Assembly (NCBI GenBank): GCA_028753945.1
Contig: JAPNXP010000001.1
Span: 434,001 to 498,000 of the forward strand
Reading direction: 5' to 3'
Origin: Hexactinellida sp. DTS-2022
Lineage: Eukaryota > Porifera > Hexactinellida
DNA length: 64,000 nucleotides
The translations under genes were made by a program, and so were the position numbers. Below the pieces are notes generated by a model, which was not told the DNA's origin, made no database searches, and saw only the letters and a list, made by a program, of their open reading frames with translations. Positions 25,054-35,934 of this stretch are shown one piece after another (the first letter of the stretch is position 1; each line of letters opens with the position of its first letter).

Positions 25054-26370
25054 ATGACACACGAATTAGTGATTAAGCAAGAAGACCCTTTCGAGGTAAT
25101 AGAATCTAACTTGCAAATAAAAACACAAGAAATTCAGGAAGCATTCAACGACTTCCATAGGATACTCGATGAAAAACAAAAAGCCATCCTAGTAGAGGTA
25201 AATGGCCTCTACAATCAACAGCGACAAGAAGTTGAAGTTAAGCGTAGCCAAATCGATGAACTCAATAATTCTAAAAAGATGATATCTGATCCAACCCTCC
25301 GGACCGTATTAGATATTATAGACCAACAGATTTATGAATTACAACAAGACATAAATATGACGAAGGAACCATTACTCAACTGGTACATTAATCCGTTACA
25401 GACAGCAATTGACAGCATACTAGATATCTCCATGCCAGGCGAACATCCAATAGCAAGGACACTCAGTACTTCCTCCATTGAAATGAAACCTACCACAAGC
25501 ATGCCTGTGTCTAAGGCTAACTTCAAAGAGATTCGGCGGGGCTACGAGAACACGCAGGTGTTGTCACCTAGTGGCCTCTGCATCGACAGATACACAGACA
25601 GAATATTCATAGCAGACAGAGGGAATGATCGTGTGCAAGTTTACAAGAACTCTGGGGAACATATTTTGTTCGTTAAAGACAAAGACTTAGCCAATCCGAA
25701 TAGAATTGCAATCGACCGTAAGTTCCTGTACATTGCATGTGCTGTGAACCCATATGTCATTGCCTCTACCAGAAAGATAAACTCGCACTTGGCTAAGATT
25801 GACAAAGAAGACGGCGAGATTCAGAGTATACTCCCGCTTGAAGGCACTATGCTCCGCATCTGTACCAACCCCGTTATTTCTGCCAGCACGCGGCTCTTCT
25901 GCGCTAGTCTCTCCGACAGCAAACTGGTGCAGGGATACGATTCCGCGTTCCGGCTGATCTCATCAACCCTCCTACAGTCCCCCTACTACGACCAGTACAC
26001 ACAAATATACGACATTCGGGTGCATGAACACGAGCTGTTCGCGCTTTATCACAACTCTCGATACCCTCTGCAGGTGTTCGGCGCTGACGGCAAGATCCTC
26101 AGGTGTGTGCAGCTGTCGCAGCGACTTGTTAATGCAGATTTCCTGTGCATTGATTCTGTTAGAAATTACATAGTGATCAGTGACGGCGGCTCTAGCCAAG
26201 TCAAAGTATTCACATTCAATGGCGAGTGTGTGGCCGTGATTGGGAAGGACGGAGAAATTCCTGCTGAATTTGAGAAGCCCTGGGGAGTGGACATGGACCA
26301 GTATGGGAACATTTACATCTGTGACAACAAGAGTAAGTCAGCTGTGCATATGTTTGAAGGTCCTTTTTAA
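25054..26370 (+). CDS. NHL-repeat coiled-coil protein, paralogue 2
   Basis: A 438-residue single-exon protein built like its upstream neighbour: a short acidic N-terminus with VIKQED, a coiled coil at about residues 20-115, then NHL repeats from about residue 165, including GLCIDRYTDRIFIADRGNDR and a final GVDMDQYGNIYICDNK. No RING, B-box, signal peptide or membrane segment is present. The two copies are well diverged but co-linear, so the duplication is not recent. The function is unknown; a TRIM-NHL-like scaffold without ligase activity is the most likely reading. Confidence 0.8.
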   Translation: MTHELVIKQEDPFEVIESNLQIKTQEIQEAFNDFHRILDEKQKAILVEVNGLYNQQRQEVEVKRSQIDELNNSKKMISDPTLRTVLDIIDQQIYELQQDINMTKEPLLNWYINPLQTAIDSILDISMPGEHPIARTLSTSSIEMKPTTSMPVSKANFKEIRRGYENTQVLSPSGLCIDRYTDRIFIADRGNDRVQVYKNSGEHILFVKDKDLANPNRIAIDRKFLYIACAVNPYVIASTRKINSHLAKIDKEDGEIQSILPLEGTMLRICTNPVISASTRLFCASLSDSKLVQGYDSAFRLISSTLLQSPYYDQYTQIYDIRVHEHELFALYHNSRYPLQVFGADGKILRCVQLSQRLVNADFLCIDSVRNYIVISDGGSSQVKVFTFNGECVAVIGKDGEIPAEFEKPWGVDMDQYGNIYICDNKSKSAVHMFEGPF

Positions 26371-27030
26371 TCTCTGCTCTCTAAATCAAATTAATTCCTA
26401 TAAACTGGTAATTGCAAATTGACAGATGATCACTGCTATTTAACATACTATCTGATTTATGTTTGTAGTAATATATTAAACTAGAATAATTTAATGATCT
26501 ATCCGTCATAATCTCTATTTAATTTTGTTGATGCCAGTAGAGGAAAATGCTCAACCAAAAGAAGATATATTTCGAAATTTTACTTTTACGTTTAGTGGTA
26601 GTACAGTATATTCACGTTTATGAACACCAGGGGGCCGTCGAAATTTGTTCGTATATCCGGAAATTCGCATTAACCGGGGTCACTTGAATGCATTTCTATT
26701 AAACCTTGTACGTACTCCTTTACCGATATTTTTTCCTATCCGTGTCCGTATAAACAAGAGTTTACTGTATGTGGGATTCATACAGTTGGTTCGCGTTATA
26801 GGATCAAGTTTGCTAATTGATTGCAACAGAACTGTTTTTCGGTGAACAAAGGTATTATCCTGACTAGCTGCAAATATTAACAAAGCTTTTGTTAATAATT
26901 GATACCTTGCTTTGTTATGCTAACTGAATAGTGATATTATTTTGAGTTTTCTTACGAAATATAAGTGACAGCTACTACTATGAACCGAGGTCTCTATTGT
27001 GTATCCCAACTCAATCGATAATCTGATCTC
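26371..27030. other. Spacer before the CCDC60-like gene
   Basis: AT-rich, containing MITE copy D (26604-26767). Nothing else was recognised. Confidence 0.5.
26604..26767. repeat. pogo/Tc1-like MITE copy D (diverged)
   Basis: Begins CAGTATATTCACGTTTATG and ends CGTATAAACAAGAGTTTACTG, with TA at both flanks. The inside keeps the family's TTCGTATATCCGGAAATTCG-type sub-repeats. It is more diverged than copies A-C. Confidence 0.7.
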
Positions 27031-28923
27031 ATGGCTAATATTGCAGTTACGAATTACAGTTTGCGTGCAAGCTCTGGTATGAGCGACCACCTTCCTGACG
27101 AAGATATGAGCTCAATCACTTCTGTAGAAAACCTCAACCAACCCAAGAAGAAACAGGACTGGAAACAAACTTACCAGCGAAGGAAGCAGCAACAAACTTG
27201 TGGACTCAACATTCCAATAAATAAGCCTTATAAGGAACTTGGGGTTATCGATAATAGAGAGTTTGCAATTGCTACTGAAAAAGATAAGAAATCTGTTTAC
27301 TTTCAGCAGAAATTTTTCCCCAAGACCAAGCCGCCTCCAGCGCAGCCCAAAGTGAAGCTACGCTCCATTTCATCAGACGCCATTCCAAAGAAGATGCTCG
27401 ATCTCTATGCAGAGCTCAAAACGGGTTCTCGTAGGATTATGCTAGTCAAGAGTGGCCAGTCTTTGCCAAAGCTCTTGCAAGAAGAGAAAGAGAACTTGGA
27501 GCAGTTGAAAGCCGCAGAAGAGGCACCGGAGGAGGGACACAAGTGGCACCCGGGGGACTCCATCATGGAGCTGGACTCTACTCCGCCCACCGCCAAGGAG
27601 CAGTGGCGGAAGCAATCTATTGTTATGAACCAGATCTTGTGTCGCGCTTCTTCACACCTCGATTTGAACTACGCAAAGTCTCGGAGCCTGGAGCCGCTGC
27701 TTGAGGACTCCAGGAGTTCTCAGGGTAACTCGGAAACCTCTCTCTTCCTCTCGCCCACTCAGCCGAGCGAGTTCGGCCTCCCGGTCACTTTAGAGTTCCA
27801 GAACCAAGTCTCTATTGCTGAGAGCAAAGCTGTTTCTTTCAAACAGACCACTCCGAAGCACTCGGAAGACATGTCGCTCAACTACAAGTTCCTAGCTGTG
27901 CTCGAGTGGCTGCTGGAGTGCACCATGATGCGAGAACCGGCGTTCGCGCCCTCTCTCTACGACTACCTCAAACTTCCGCATAGAAAGCTCTCCTACGAGA
28001 AGTGCGTTATAAACTCTAAAAATAAATACCGCATCAACAGACTGTGGCAGCAGACTCTCGATGACCCGATTGAGCTCTCTCCCGACTCTCGTCCCAACAG
28101 CAACACCTCTCTGTCTCCTCCTTCCATCTCTGTAGCCAAGTCCAGTCTCCCCAGAGGCGGTAGGGTTAAGAACCAGACTAAAGTTCCTAAGAGGAAGAGA
28201 ACTGTCACGAGCGAGAAGAACAGTTTAAACTCAGAGTACAGTACCCACTCAGGTTACTCGCAGACTCGTTTGGACCCAGAGGAGCTGGAGGACTTCCTTG
28301 AGCTCCTGGAGGCCCCGCCCTCCCAGATCCGAGTATCCGGAGCCCTCTTCAGAACCGAGCCCATAAAGGTGCCCAGTCTCATGCACGGGCCAGAACTGGA
28401 CGTGGAGGATTACAGAAACACTTTCGCTGAGGGGACTGTGCAGAAATCGCTAGTAATTCACGAGCAGCTGGCCGCCATGGAGCGGGCGCGGCTCGCGTCT
28501 TGCGAGCAGAAGTTCGAAGCGTTGCGCGGCACCTGCAAGCTCTGGGATCAGATCCAGACCATGAGGAAGGCGGTGGTAGCCGAAACCGCTTCTTCTGCCA
28601 GGAGGAAACTTCTCATGAACTACCACTGGTACGAAGACCTAAGCGAGATAATTCCACCCGACACCCGATACGACAGATACTGTCTCGAGCTGTTGGACAA
28701 CCTCAAGGTGCTATCCGACGCATGTTGTTACCTCGGTCCCTCCGTCATGTCGAGGTACAGACTGGTAAAGGTGCTGAGTACCCTCACGCCCTCAGATCTA
28801 GACTATCCGGAGGTCGAGATGGCACTCAGCTTTGTTGTGAATAAAATAATTTACATTGCGAGTGAGGACTTTGCTAATTGGAAAACGCAACACAGAACAA
28901 CGCATGCGAATAAATTGAAATGA
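27031..28923 (+). CDS. CCDC60-like protein (tentative)
   Basis: A 630-residue single-exon protein, Ser/Pro-rich and charged, with no signal peptide or membrane segment. The N-terminal half is low in complexity (KKKQDWKQTYQRRKQQQ). A compact segment KFLAVLEWLLEC occurs near residue 290, and the C-terminal 140 residues are predicted helical, with HWYEDLSEIIPPDTRYD and a VLSTLTPSDLDYPEVEMAL stretch. From memory this arrangement (EWLLE segment, then a C-terminal helical block with a VLxxLxPxxLxxP motif) resembles CCDC60. I cannot align it, so the name is tentative and a function cannot be stated. Codon use is G+C-rich, as in neighbouring genes. The frame is certainly coding. Confidence 0.45.
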   Translation: MANIAVTNYSLRASSGMSDHLPDEDMSSITSVENLNQPKKKQDWKQTYQRRKQQQTCGLNIPINKPYKELGVIDNREFAIATEKDKKSVYFQQKFFPKTKPPPAQPKVKLRSISSDAIPKKMLDLYAELKTGSRRIMLVKSGQSLPKLLQEEKENLEQLKAAEEAPEEGHKWHPGDSIMELDSTPPTAKEQWRKQSIVMNQILCRASSHLDLNYAKSRSLEPLLEDSRSSQGNSETSLFLSPTQPSEFGLPVTLEFQNQVSIAESKAVSFKQTTPKHSEDMSLNYKFLAVLEWLLECTMMREPAFAPSLYDYLKLPHRKLSYEKCVINSKNKYRINRLWQQTLDDPIELSPDSRPNSNTSLSPPSISVAKSSLPRGGRVKNQTKVPKRKRTVTSEKNSLNSEYSTHSGYSQTRLDPEELEDFLELLEAPPSQIRVSGALFRTEPIKVPSLMHGPELDVEDYRNTFAEGTVQKSLVIHEQLAAMERARLASCEQKFEALRGTCKLWDQIQTMRKAVVAETASSARRKLLMNYHWYEDLSEIIPPDTRYDRYCLELLDNLKVLSDACCYLGPSVMSRYRLVKVLSTLTPSDLDYPEVEMALSFVVNKIIYIASEDFANWKTQHRTTHANKLK

Positions 28924-30792
28924 ATTCCATGTTCTTTGTAATTTCGATTTTATACTTTTTACTAGGATTGTGTACTATTCTGCAATACTCTGTCTGCTCT
29001 ATACACGTTATATTAATTTGTCAAATATTGTATCTCTTGGAGAACACTTTGTTTAGCTATCTTAACAAATAGATTACTTTATCAAAAGTGTGATCATTCT
29101 TAAGAAGATCAGTATGGAATTCATGGTAGGTATATAAATAAGTAGATATAAATACTGCGCCCAAAATATTAATCCAGCTGATCCCTATTTGATAAAACTA
29201 CTTATATCAGATGCTTTGAAGAGACCACAGTCCTACAGAATACACCATCGCTAATCCGAACGGGAGACCCAAAATATATTTATTATAAAAACGGATACCG
29301 ACAATTCGTACCTAATAAAAGTGATAATAAAATTGGGGGAAAAATATTAAATATATCTATAACTAACAAATAAGTTTCAGACAAGTATTTTCGTAGTACA
29401 CTAGATGTTTTGTTCGGATTAAAAAGGTTTGAATGACTTTGGTTCGGATTATCGAGTTTCTCATTTAATTGATGCCTTTTGAAATGTATTATTACTTCAC
29501 TAATCGGAACAGAAAATTTTGAATGAGAACACCGCTGTTCGGATTAGCGAGGCTCTTATTAGATTACACCTAGCATACCACCTGCATTACACTTATAACG
29601 GAATTTAAATTGGTACAGTATGTGTCTTATAATTCTCTTAATTATGAATTTACATTATTCAAAAATAGTATAGAACAACCAACGCTTCTTTCCAACGCTA
29701 ATTAATTCAACCACACAAGCTGACCCTCTAAGAGAGAAAATAGTTAATTTAAAATTGTCATCATACTACAGCATCTGCAATATCTGGATAGTAATGCTCT
29801 AAAGGGGTCCCTACACATTTAATATTTAGTCTAGTGTTAGGACGTTATACCATAATTACAAAGTCCCACAAGATTACCATTCTACTCTTTTCCCTTATTA
29901 AGTGCTGGGATTAGTATTTATAATATGCTTAGTTATGCACTACGTTTACAAACAGACCGCCAACTCGATTGCTCAATTTAGCAGCGTGGGATCTGTTGTT
30001 AATTTACTTCTTAACGAGACTGTCTTACTGTTATATTTAAATTTGTTCGTTTTCAGAGTGTCTCGTTGCACACTATGAGGGTTCGATGACTTCATTTTTG
30101 TTTATTCAGACACAATTTGACAAGTTTATATGGAATCACTTATCACTTTTGTAACAACATAATTCGGGAAATATTGAAACCATTCTAAGTTTCAATGTTA
30201 ATTATTCTCACTTGTTAATATCTTAATTAACGTATTCTGACGAAACCTTTGAGCAGTTGAAAATGGGTTAGTTATGTGCTGTAAAATATTATCAGGACTT
30301 CCTGCTCATTTCGCATCAACATCATTTAATTTATTCTAAGTTTGAGTTCACGACAGTCACAGAATTTATTGACTTCACTGGATTAATCATTTATTAAATC
30401 AATGATCTAAACAAATAAGAATGTATTATTCACTTTAACGAAGCCAATACCACCCTTGATACCAATTAATCTAAATATATTATAAATATACCCACTCTTG
30501 CTTACGATTGCACTCCTAGACAAGTTTTTAAAACATTTTAGTGCTCTTTATTAATTCAGTCTGCTTAGGAGAGCATTGGAGTTAGTTTCCCCCTTTGCTC
30601 ATCCCTCCTATTATATTACTACATAGTAATAAGATTCTTAGAGCAAGTTATCAATTTGAGCGGACATTTATCAGTATTATTTACGATTTTAATTTTGAGG
30701 CCTTTTCGATATTTGGTATCTTAAGTTAGGGTAGTTTTTGCCGTCTTTAGGACTATCAAGTAGCTAGGCTTGCGGATAATTTAAATTGCTGT
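28924..30792. other. Long AT-rich intergenic stretch
   Basis: Contains the inverted-repeat element at 29236-29562. No gene was recognised on either strand in the rest. Confidence 0.55.
29236..29562. repeat. Inverted-repeat element, related MITE family
   Basis: The left end has ATCGCTAATCCGAAC and the right end has the inverse GTTCGGATTAGCGAGG, about 325 bp apart. Further internal copies of TTCGGATTA-type words occur. The ends resemble the pogo-like CCTCGTTAATACGAAC family of this window but are distinct in sequence. Confidence 0.65.
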
Positions 30793-32151
30793 ATGGCAAC
30801 AAAGTTGCCATTAAAATTGGTTGTTATCCTCGGCTCCACTGGAACTGGGAAAACCGATCTATCTCTACGGATTGCCCAGAAATTCAATGGGGAAATAATT
30901 AATGCTGATTCAATGCAAATATACAAGAACCTCGACATTCTTACAAATAAACCTACCCAAGTAGAGTTGTCATCATGCACACATCATCTATTCAATGCTT
31001 TGAATCCCAACGAGCACTGTAATGCGTTTCAATACCAACAAATGGCCTTACCCATCATACAACAAGTTCAATCTAATGGGAAACTTCCGATTTTGGTTGG
31101 GGGGACTCACTGCTACATCGAATCTGTCTTATTTCATTACCTAATACCCAAAACCCCTAATTCATCAGATGACCCTAATCCAATGATTGCCGGCTGTCCA
31201 GATCTTTCTAAGCTGGAGGAAGAAGAACCAAAGAAGGTCCACTCTCTCCTCAAACAAATCGATCCAGTGAGTGCGAGTTTAACTCACCCTAATGATTTGA
31301 GGAAAACCATCCGTGCGATAGAGATATACTATGCGAGTGGGAAGCGTTTGAGTGAGCACATATCGGAGCAGAAACAAGAACCCGGGATCGATTCCCCCAC
31401 TGGCCCTCTCCGATTCGCGGACCCGTGTATCATCCTGCTGGACTGCGAGAGAGCCGCACTGTACGAGCGTATAGATAGGAGGGTGGATATAATGATTGAA
31501 AGGGGACTCATTGACGAGGTTAAGCAGTTCTATACCAATGAGTATCTGAGTTTCCCGGAGGGTATGAGGTCCAAGGGACTGCTGCAATCTATTGGGTTTA
31601 AGGAGTGGTTACCTTATCTACAAGAGTGGCATAAGAATGGTGACGTCACTCCTGAGCTAATCAACGCTTGTATTCAAAAGTTAAAAAAGCAAACTCGAAA
31701 CTACGCTCGCACTCAGCTGGCCTGGGTACGGAACAGGTACATCATAAAGCATGGGGAGCGAGGAATTTCGCGTTTCTACAAACTGGACACCACAGACCAG
31801 ACTCAATGGGAAAATAATGTGGGTAGGCTATCAGACGATGTTATTTCAGCTTATTTGAGGGATGAACTGCCAAAAGAGGTCACCCCTATCATACAGACTT
31901 CTCCAATTAGTAATAACAAATCATACAATTTCTGTGACAGATGTCAAATCGTTTTGATTGGTGATGTATTATTAAGCTCACATTTGAAGTCTCGAAAACA
32001 TTATAAGAGAGGTGTTAAACTGAAACGATTGCAAAAGCTTCTCAAAAATCATGAAATTCAGAAATCATCCATTGAATCATTAGAAAAGGAAGAAAATATA
32101 ATACAAGAAAACGAGGAAGAAATTCTTTGTGACTTGAAAAATTTATTCTGA
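30793..32151 (+). CDS. TRIT1: tRNA dimethylallyltransferase (i6A37 synthase)
   Basis: A 452-residue single-exon protein of the MiaA/Mod5/TRIT1 family, which adds an isopentenyl group to A37 of cytosolic and mitochondrial tRNAs. A P-loop GSTGTGKTDLS lies at about residues 14-24, followed by INADSMQIYK and NKPT, the conserved substrate-binding blocks. The middle contains LVGGTHCYIE, the DLRKTIRAIEIYY helix and the RIDRRVDIMIERGLIDEV segment, then KKQTRNYARTQLAWVRNR. The C-terminus adds a zinc finger of the matrin type (C-x2-C ... H-x5-H: CDRCQIVLIG ... HLKSRKH) near residues 378-400, as in eukaryotic TRIT1. No obvious truncation is seen. Confidence 0.95.
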   Translation: MATKLPLKLVVILGSTGTGKTDLSLRIAQKFNGEIINADSMQIYKNLDILTNKPTQVELSSCTHHLFNALNPNEHCNAFQYQQMALPIIQQVQSNGKLPILVGGTHCYIESVLFHYLIPKTPNSSDDPNPMIAGCPDLSKLEEEEPKKVHSLLKQIDPVSASLTHPNDLRKTIRAIEIYYASGKRLSEHISEQKQEPGIDSPTGPLRFADPCIILLDCERAALYERIDRRVDIMIERGLIDEVKQFYTNEYLSFPEGMRSKGLLQSIGFKEWLPYLQEWHKNGDVTPELINACIQKLKKQTRNYARTQLAWVRNRYIIKHGERGISRFYKLDTTDQTQWENNVGRLSDDVISAYLRDELPKEVTPIIQTSPISNNKSYNFCDRCQIVLIGDVLLSSHLKSRKHYKRGVKLKRLQKLLKNHEIQKSSIESLEKEENIIQENEEEILCDLKNLF

Positions 32152-32751
32152 AACTAACAAGGAATATAGTAGATATTTTAATCAAGAACCTATTTTAAAC
32201 CCATTCGTTTATAATATAGGTACATTATGCTCGATGGGTTTATTGTATTTTCATTTTCATTTTGATGACGTACTATACTAAAGGTAAGTTAGTCTTCCCT
32301 AATAATAGCTATTTATTAAGATATTCAGTCTATTGAGTGTAGTTATTTATTAACTAACTAGTCTTGCCAATTCCACTATAAAAGCACTTCTAAGCAGATA
32401 ACTCAATGATTCGTTTAATATATATACAATTGCCAACCTGGGTATCCTAGTGATGATTTATTGTTGAGAAACCTCTGCATTTTATCCTAATAGATCAGGT
32501 TTGAGTCATTTGCACAGCTTTTTTACGTAACAAAATTGTAGGCTTATTTTGGTCTCAACAAGTAAATTTGAACCTTTTTTGTTATCTACACACAAAACTT
32601 TGCCTATTTATAGTTCATCCTATTCTCATTTAATTTAATTTGAATTGTTACAATAATTGTATGGTTGTTTATAGCTCTTCTTGAAGCGAATTTCTTACAA
32701 TATTATACTTTTCGTGTGTATAAAATCTACATTTATTATAATTGACTAGAA
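32152..32751. other. Spacer between TRIT1 and YPEL
   Basis: AT-rich. Nothing recognised apart from an acceptor-like TTGACTAG 2 nt before the YPEL start. Confidence 0.5.
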
Positions 32752-33108
32752 ATGGGAAGACTTGGGAAGTTTCAGGAATATCTCCCAGATCAGTGCCACA
32801 GACGCTACTGCTGCGCTCACTGCAGAGCGCACCTCGCAGATCATGATGATCTCATTTCTAAATCATTCCAAGGCAGCCAGGGCAAGGCCTACTTATTCAA
32901 CGAAGTTTGTAATATTACAATAGGCGATCCTGAGGAGAGATTACTGTTGACAGGATTACACTCAATTGCAGATATAATTTGTATATCTTGCAATGAAGTG
33001 TTGGGATGGAAATACGAAACAGCTTACGAGACAAGTCAAAAATACAAAGAGGGTAAGTTTATTATAGAATTGGTTCACATGATCAAAGAAAACGGATGGT
33101 GCAAATGA
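32752..33108 (+). CDS. Yippee-like zinc-binding protein (YPEL1-4 type)
   Basis: A 118-residue single-exon protein, the normal family length. It has the Yippee fold with two CxxC zinc-binding pairs (CAHC and CISC) spaced by about 52 residues, and the highly conserved blocks [43 protein letters not shown] and [13 protein letters not shown]. The match is to the YPEL1-4 group rather than YPEL5. Yippee proteins are nuclear or centrosomal and conserved across eukaryotes; the YPEL5 branch is a substrate adaptor of the GID/CTLH ligase, while the role of YPEL1-4 is less clear. Confidence 0.95.
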   Translation: MGRLGKFQEYLPDQCHRRYCCAHCRAHLADHDDLISKSFQGSQGKAYLFNEVCNITIGDPEERLLLTGLHSIADIICISCNEVLGWKYETAYETSQKYKEGKFIIELVHMIKENGWCK

Positions 33109-34209
33109 AATAATTTCATTTCTTTTCACGGCAACTTTCACCTTGAAATCTCCCCACCGTCGCCTTCCTGCTTTTCGAATATACTCTTTTAATAACTTTC
33201 AGATACAATACGATAATTAAATCTCCGATATACTCACGCTCATCAACTCCTGTACATAATTCAATATTTCTTAACCACTTCATCCTCGCAAATCAGTTAT
33301 TTTTGTGATTTATTTTAGAGCTTCATGCTATTTGTATGTTTTGTGTTTGGACTTTGCTTTTGAAAAGTAATTTGTTAATAATTCCCTCTAATTGTTCATT
33401 CATTCTGTTCTATCATCCTCATTTATTTTATTTCTCCGTTGATGTCATGATTCGTTTCATACAAGAATTATTAAACTTTATTCTGTCTCATTTAACATAT
33501 TATTTTGTCTATTAATGAACACGCGTTTTCTGGCTCTAACCTTCCACAAATATGAGCTGTAGTGGGTAGACAATTATGTATATTGCAAGTCTATCATTAG
33601 ATTTTGCTTGGTTAATTATAACGCCAAAATTCTGGTTTATTCAATCTTTTTCCCACAATAATTATTATTTTTCACAGTAATTTATTTTTCACAGTGATCT
33701 CTTTATTCATAATTACATTACCCGTTGGTTATTCGCTCAAGTGAATGCTCACTCGTGCCTGATGGAAGCCGTTAATTCCATACCTTAAACTTTTTGAGTG
33801 CAAATGGCTTTATAATTACTAGCACGGCTTCTTCAGTAATTAGAGCTTTGCTAATTTTATTGTAAGTTTCAAGGTCAACTGATTGTTAGACTTTGATCGA
33901 CGTGCTTAATTCTAGCAAACTATGGTCTAAAAGTATGATCTTTGTTTACCACTTTTTCAGTATTTTCATTAATAATTACTATGTCTTTATATTTTTAAGA
34001 TTAATGAGAAATTTTTTGATTGCTTCTATTAATGATTTACTTTAGTAGTTTGTTTGTTTTTCGACCTTTAGACACAGTTTGTTAGATAGCTCAGCGGCGC
34101 CTAAAATACAATCAATGAATTAATATTAATAATTATCATTAACTTAATAATCTTACAGTATTACAACTACTCTAATACACTAATAAGCGAACTGTATATT
34201 TGCATACAT
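33109..34209. other. Convergent spacer between YPEL (+) and D2HGDH (-)
   Basis: About 1.1 kb, AT-rich, presumably two 3' untranslated regions. No repeat or RNA gene was recognised. Confidence 0.5.
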
Positions 34210-35733
34210 TCAGTGCACATTACTGGTATGTGGCGGGCTAATGCATTTGCTGTCATCCAGTAACACAGTCTTGTTGGGGTTTAAAATGCAGTTAGGATCT
34301 AACGTCCGCTTCAGCTGTCGCATTATTTCCACGCTTTGTCTCCGCTTCGAGAAATGTATATACTTGGCTTTGTCGTATCCGAGGCCGTGCTCGGCGCTCA
34401 CGCTCCCTCCCTTCGCCGCTGTCCACTCGAACACGAACGGCTCTAGTCTCTCCTTCAGCTCTTGGCTATACTCCGGGTTGTACACATTCAGGTGTAGGTT
34501 GGAGTCGCCCAGGTGTCCGTACGATACGGTGTGAGCTGCCAGCCCTCTGCAGCGCTCCCTGGTATCCTCTACCAGCTGGTAGAGGTGCCGCAGTGGGAGG
34601 GAGAGGTCGTATTTATAGATGCACCCCACCCGGACCCCCGCCTCCACCTGCCGCTCCCTCAGCCCCCAAATATGCGCAGCCTGCTTTGAGTCCTCCGCGA
34701 CCGCCCCGTCCACCACCAGAGCCTGGCCGTACGCCTCTTCCAGGAACCCGTCTATCTTCTGCCGGTCGTGTTCGTGGTTGGAGCCCGAGGTCTCGATGAA
34801 GAAGAAGAACCGCGACTGAGTTATCGGGCAGCGCAGCGACATGTATCTCTCCATAACCAGCATCGCCTCTTGGTCGATGAACTCCAGAGCTGATACTATC
34901 TCGCCCAGCCGCGATTTCGCGAGTGAGAGCGCCTGCAAGAGCTCTCCATAGCTACCACAGGAGAACATGGCTACGTTCGTATAGGCGGGTTTAATCGGAG
35001 CCAGCAAGGCGACCTTAGTGACAACCCCTAGCGTCCCCTCGGAGCCTATGAACAGCTGTTTGATATCGTACCCGGTGTTGTCTTTGCGGAGACTGGACAT
35101 ACAGTCCACTGTGGACCCGTCAGCCAGCACTGCCTCTATGCCCAACACATTCCCGCGAAGGGAGCCGTATCTTATCAGCCGCAGTCCCCCCGCGTTAGTC
35201 GACACGTTCCCGCCGATCTGGCAGGAACCCTTAGCGCCTAGGTCCAGTGGCACGCAATGGCCCTTACTCTCCAAATATCGGTCCAAAGTCTCCAGCACAC
35301 AGCCTGCTTCGCAGGTCAATACCCCTAAGCTTGGATCGAATCCGATTATTTTATTCATTCTCGATAGAGATAGAATAACCTCGTTCGGGTGTATCGGGAC
35401 CCCGCCCCCCACCAGTCCCGTGTTCCCCCCCTGGGGCACAACCGCGATCCGCTCCTTGTTGCAGTGCGAGAGGATCCGGGACACCTGCGCAGTGGAGTCC
35501 GGTCTGAGAACGAGTTTGCTCTCGGCATTGCACCGCCGCATCCAATCAGTGTTGTAAGCCAGCAGATCGTCTCTGTCTGTCACGATGTTCCCTTCTACGA
35601 TACTGCTAAGCGAATCCAAGTCATGCTTCGTTAGTTCCTTGTAGAGCGAGGGAGAGTATGTTGAATGTTTCACACTTCGAATCTGTGCATTAATCAATCC
35701 AATACTGAGCCTTGCGCTACGTGTATAAGCCAT
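34210..35733 (-). CDS. D2HGDH: D-2-hydroxyglutarate dehydrogenase, mitochondrial
   Basis: A 507-residue single-exon FAD-linked oxidase that oxidises D-2-hydroxyglutarate to 2-oxoglutarate and passes electrons to ETF. The basic, Ser-rich N-terminus fits a mitochondrial presequence. The FAD-binding PCMH domain has VVPQGGNTGLVGG, the VPLDLGAKGSCQIGGNVSTN block and DNTGYDIKQLFIGSEGTLG. The C-terminal substrate and metal region has SYGHLGDSNLHLNVYN and GGSVSAEHGLGYDKAKY, which carry the family's conserved His, Asn and Glu residues. The order and wording of these blocks match human D2HGDH more closely than LDHD. The gene diverges from CFAP77 with about 200 bp between start codons. Confidence 0.93.
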   Translation of the reverse strand: MAYTRSARLSIGLINAQIRSVKHSTYSPSLYKELTKHDLDSLSSIVEGNIVTDRDDLLAYNTDWMRRCNAESKLVLRPDSTAQVSRILSHCNKERIAVVPQGGNTGLVGGGVPIHPNEVILSLSRMNKIIGFDPSLGVLTCEAGCVLETLDRYLESKGHCVPLDLGAKGSCQIGGNVSTNAGGLRLIRYGSLRGNVLGIEAVLADGSTVDCMSSLRKDNTGYDIKQLFIGSEGTLGVVTKVALLAPIKPAYTNVAMFSCGSYGELLQALSLAKSRLGEIVSALEFIDQEAMLVMERYMSLRCPITQSRFFFFIETSGSNHEHDRQKIDGFLEEAYGQALVVDGAVAEDSKQAAHIWGLRERQVEAGVRVGCIYKYDLSLPLRHLYQLVEDTRERCRGLAAHTVSYGHLGDSNLHLNVYNPEYSQELKERLEPFVFEWTAAKGGSVSAEHGLGYDKAKYIHFSKRRQSVEIMRQLKRTLDPNCILNPNKTVLLDDSKCISPPHTSNVH

Positions 35734-35934
35734 CTTTATAGTCCAGAATACGTAGATTCTACTCGATTTATTACAGGGTTCTATAAATCTCTGTATTATG
35801 GTATTTTAACTAAGTACCAAAAGGTCATCATTATATGCTTTGTAAGCGGAAATATCTGTTTATACTATCATGAGTAGACTAAATATATTGGCATTTCATA
35901 CTAATACGGTATACTAGATAAGGGTAAGCTTGGC

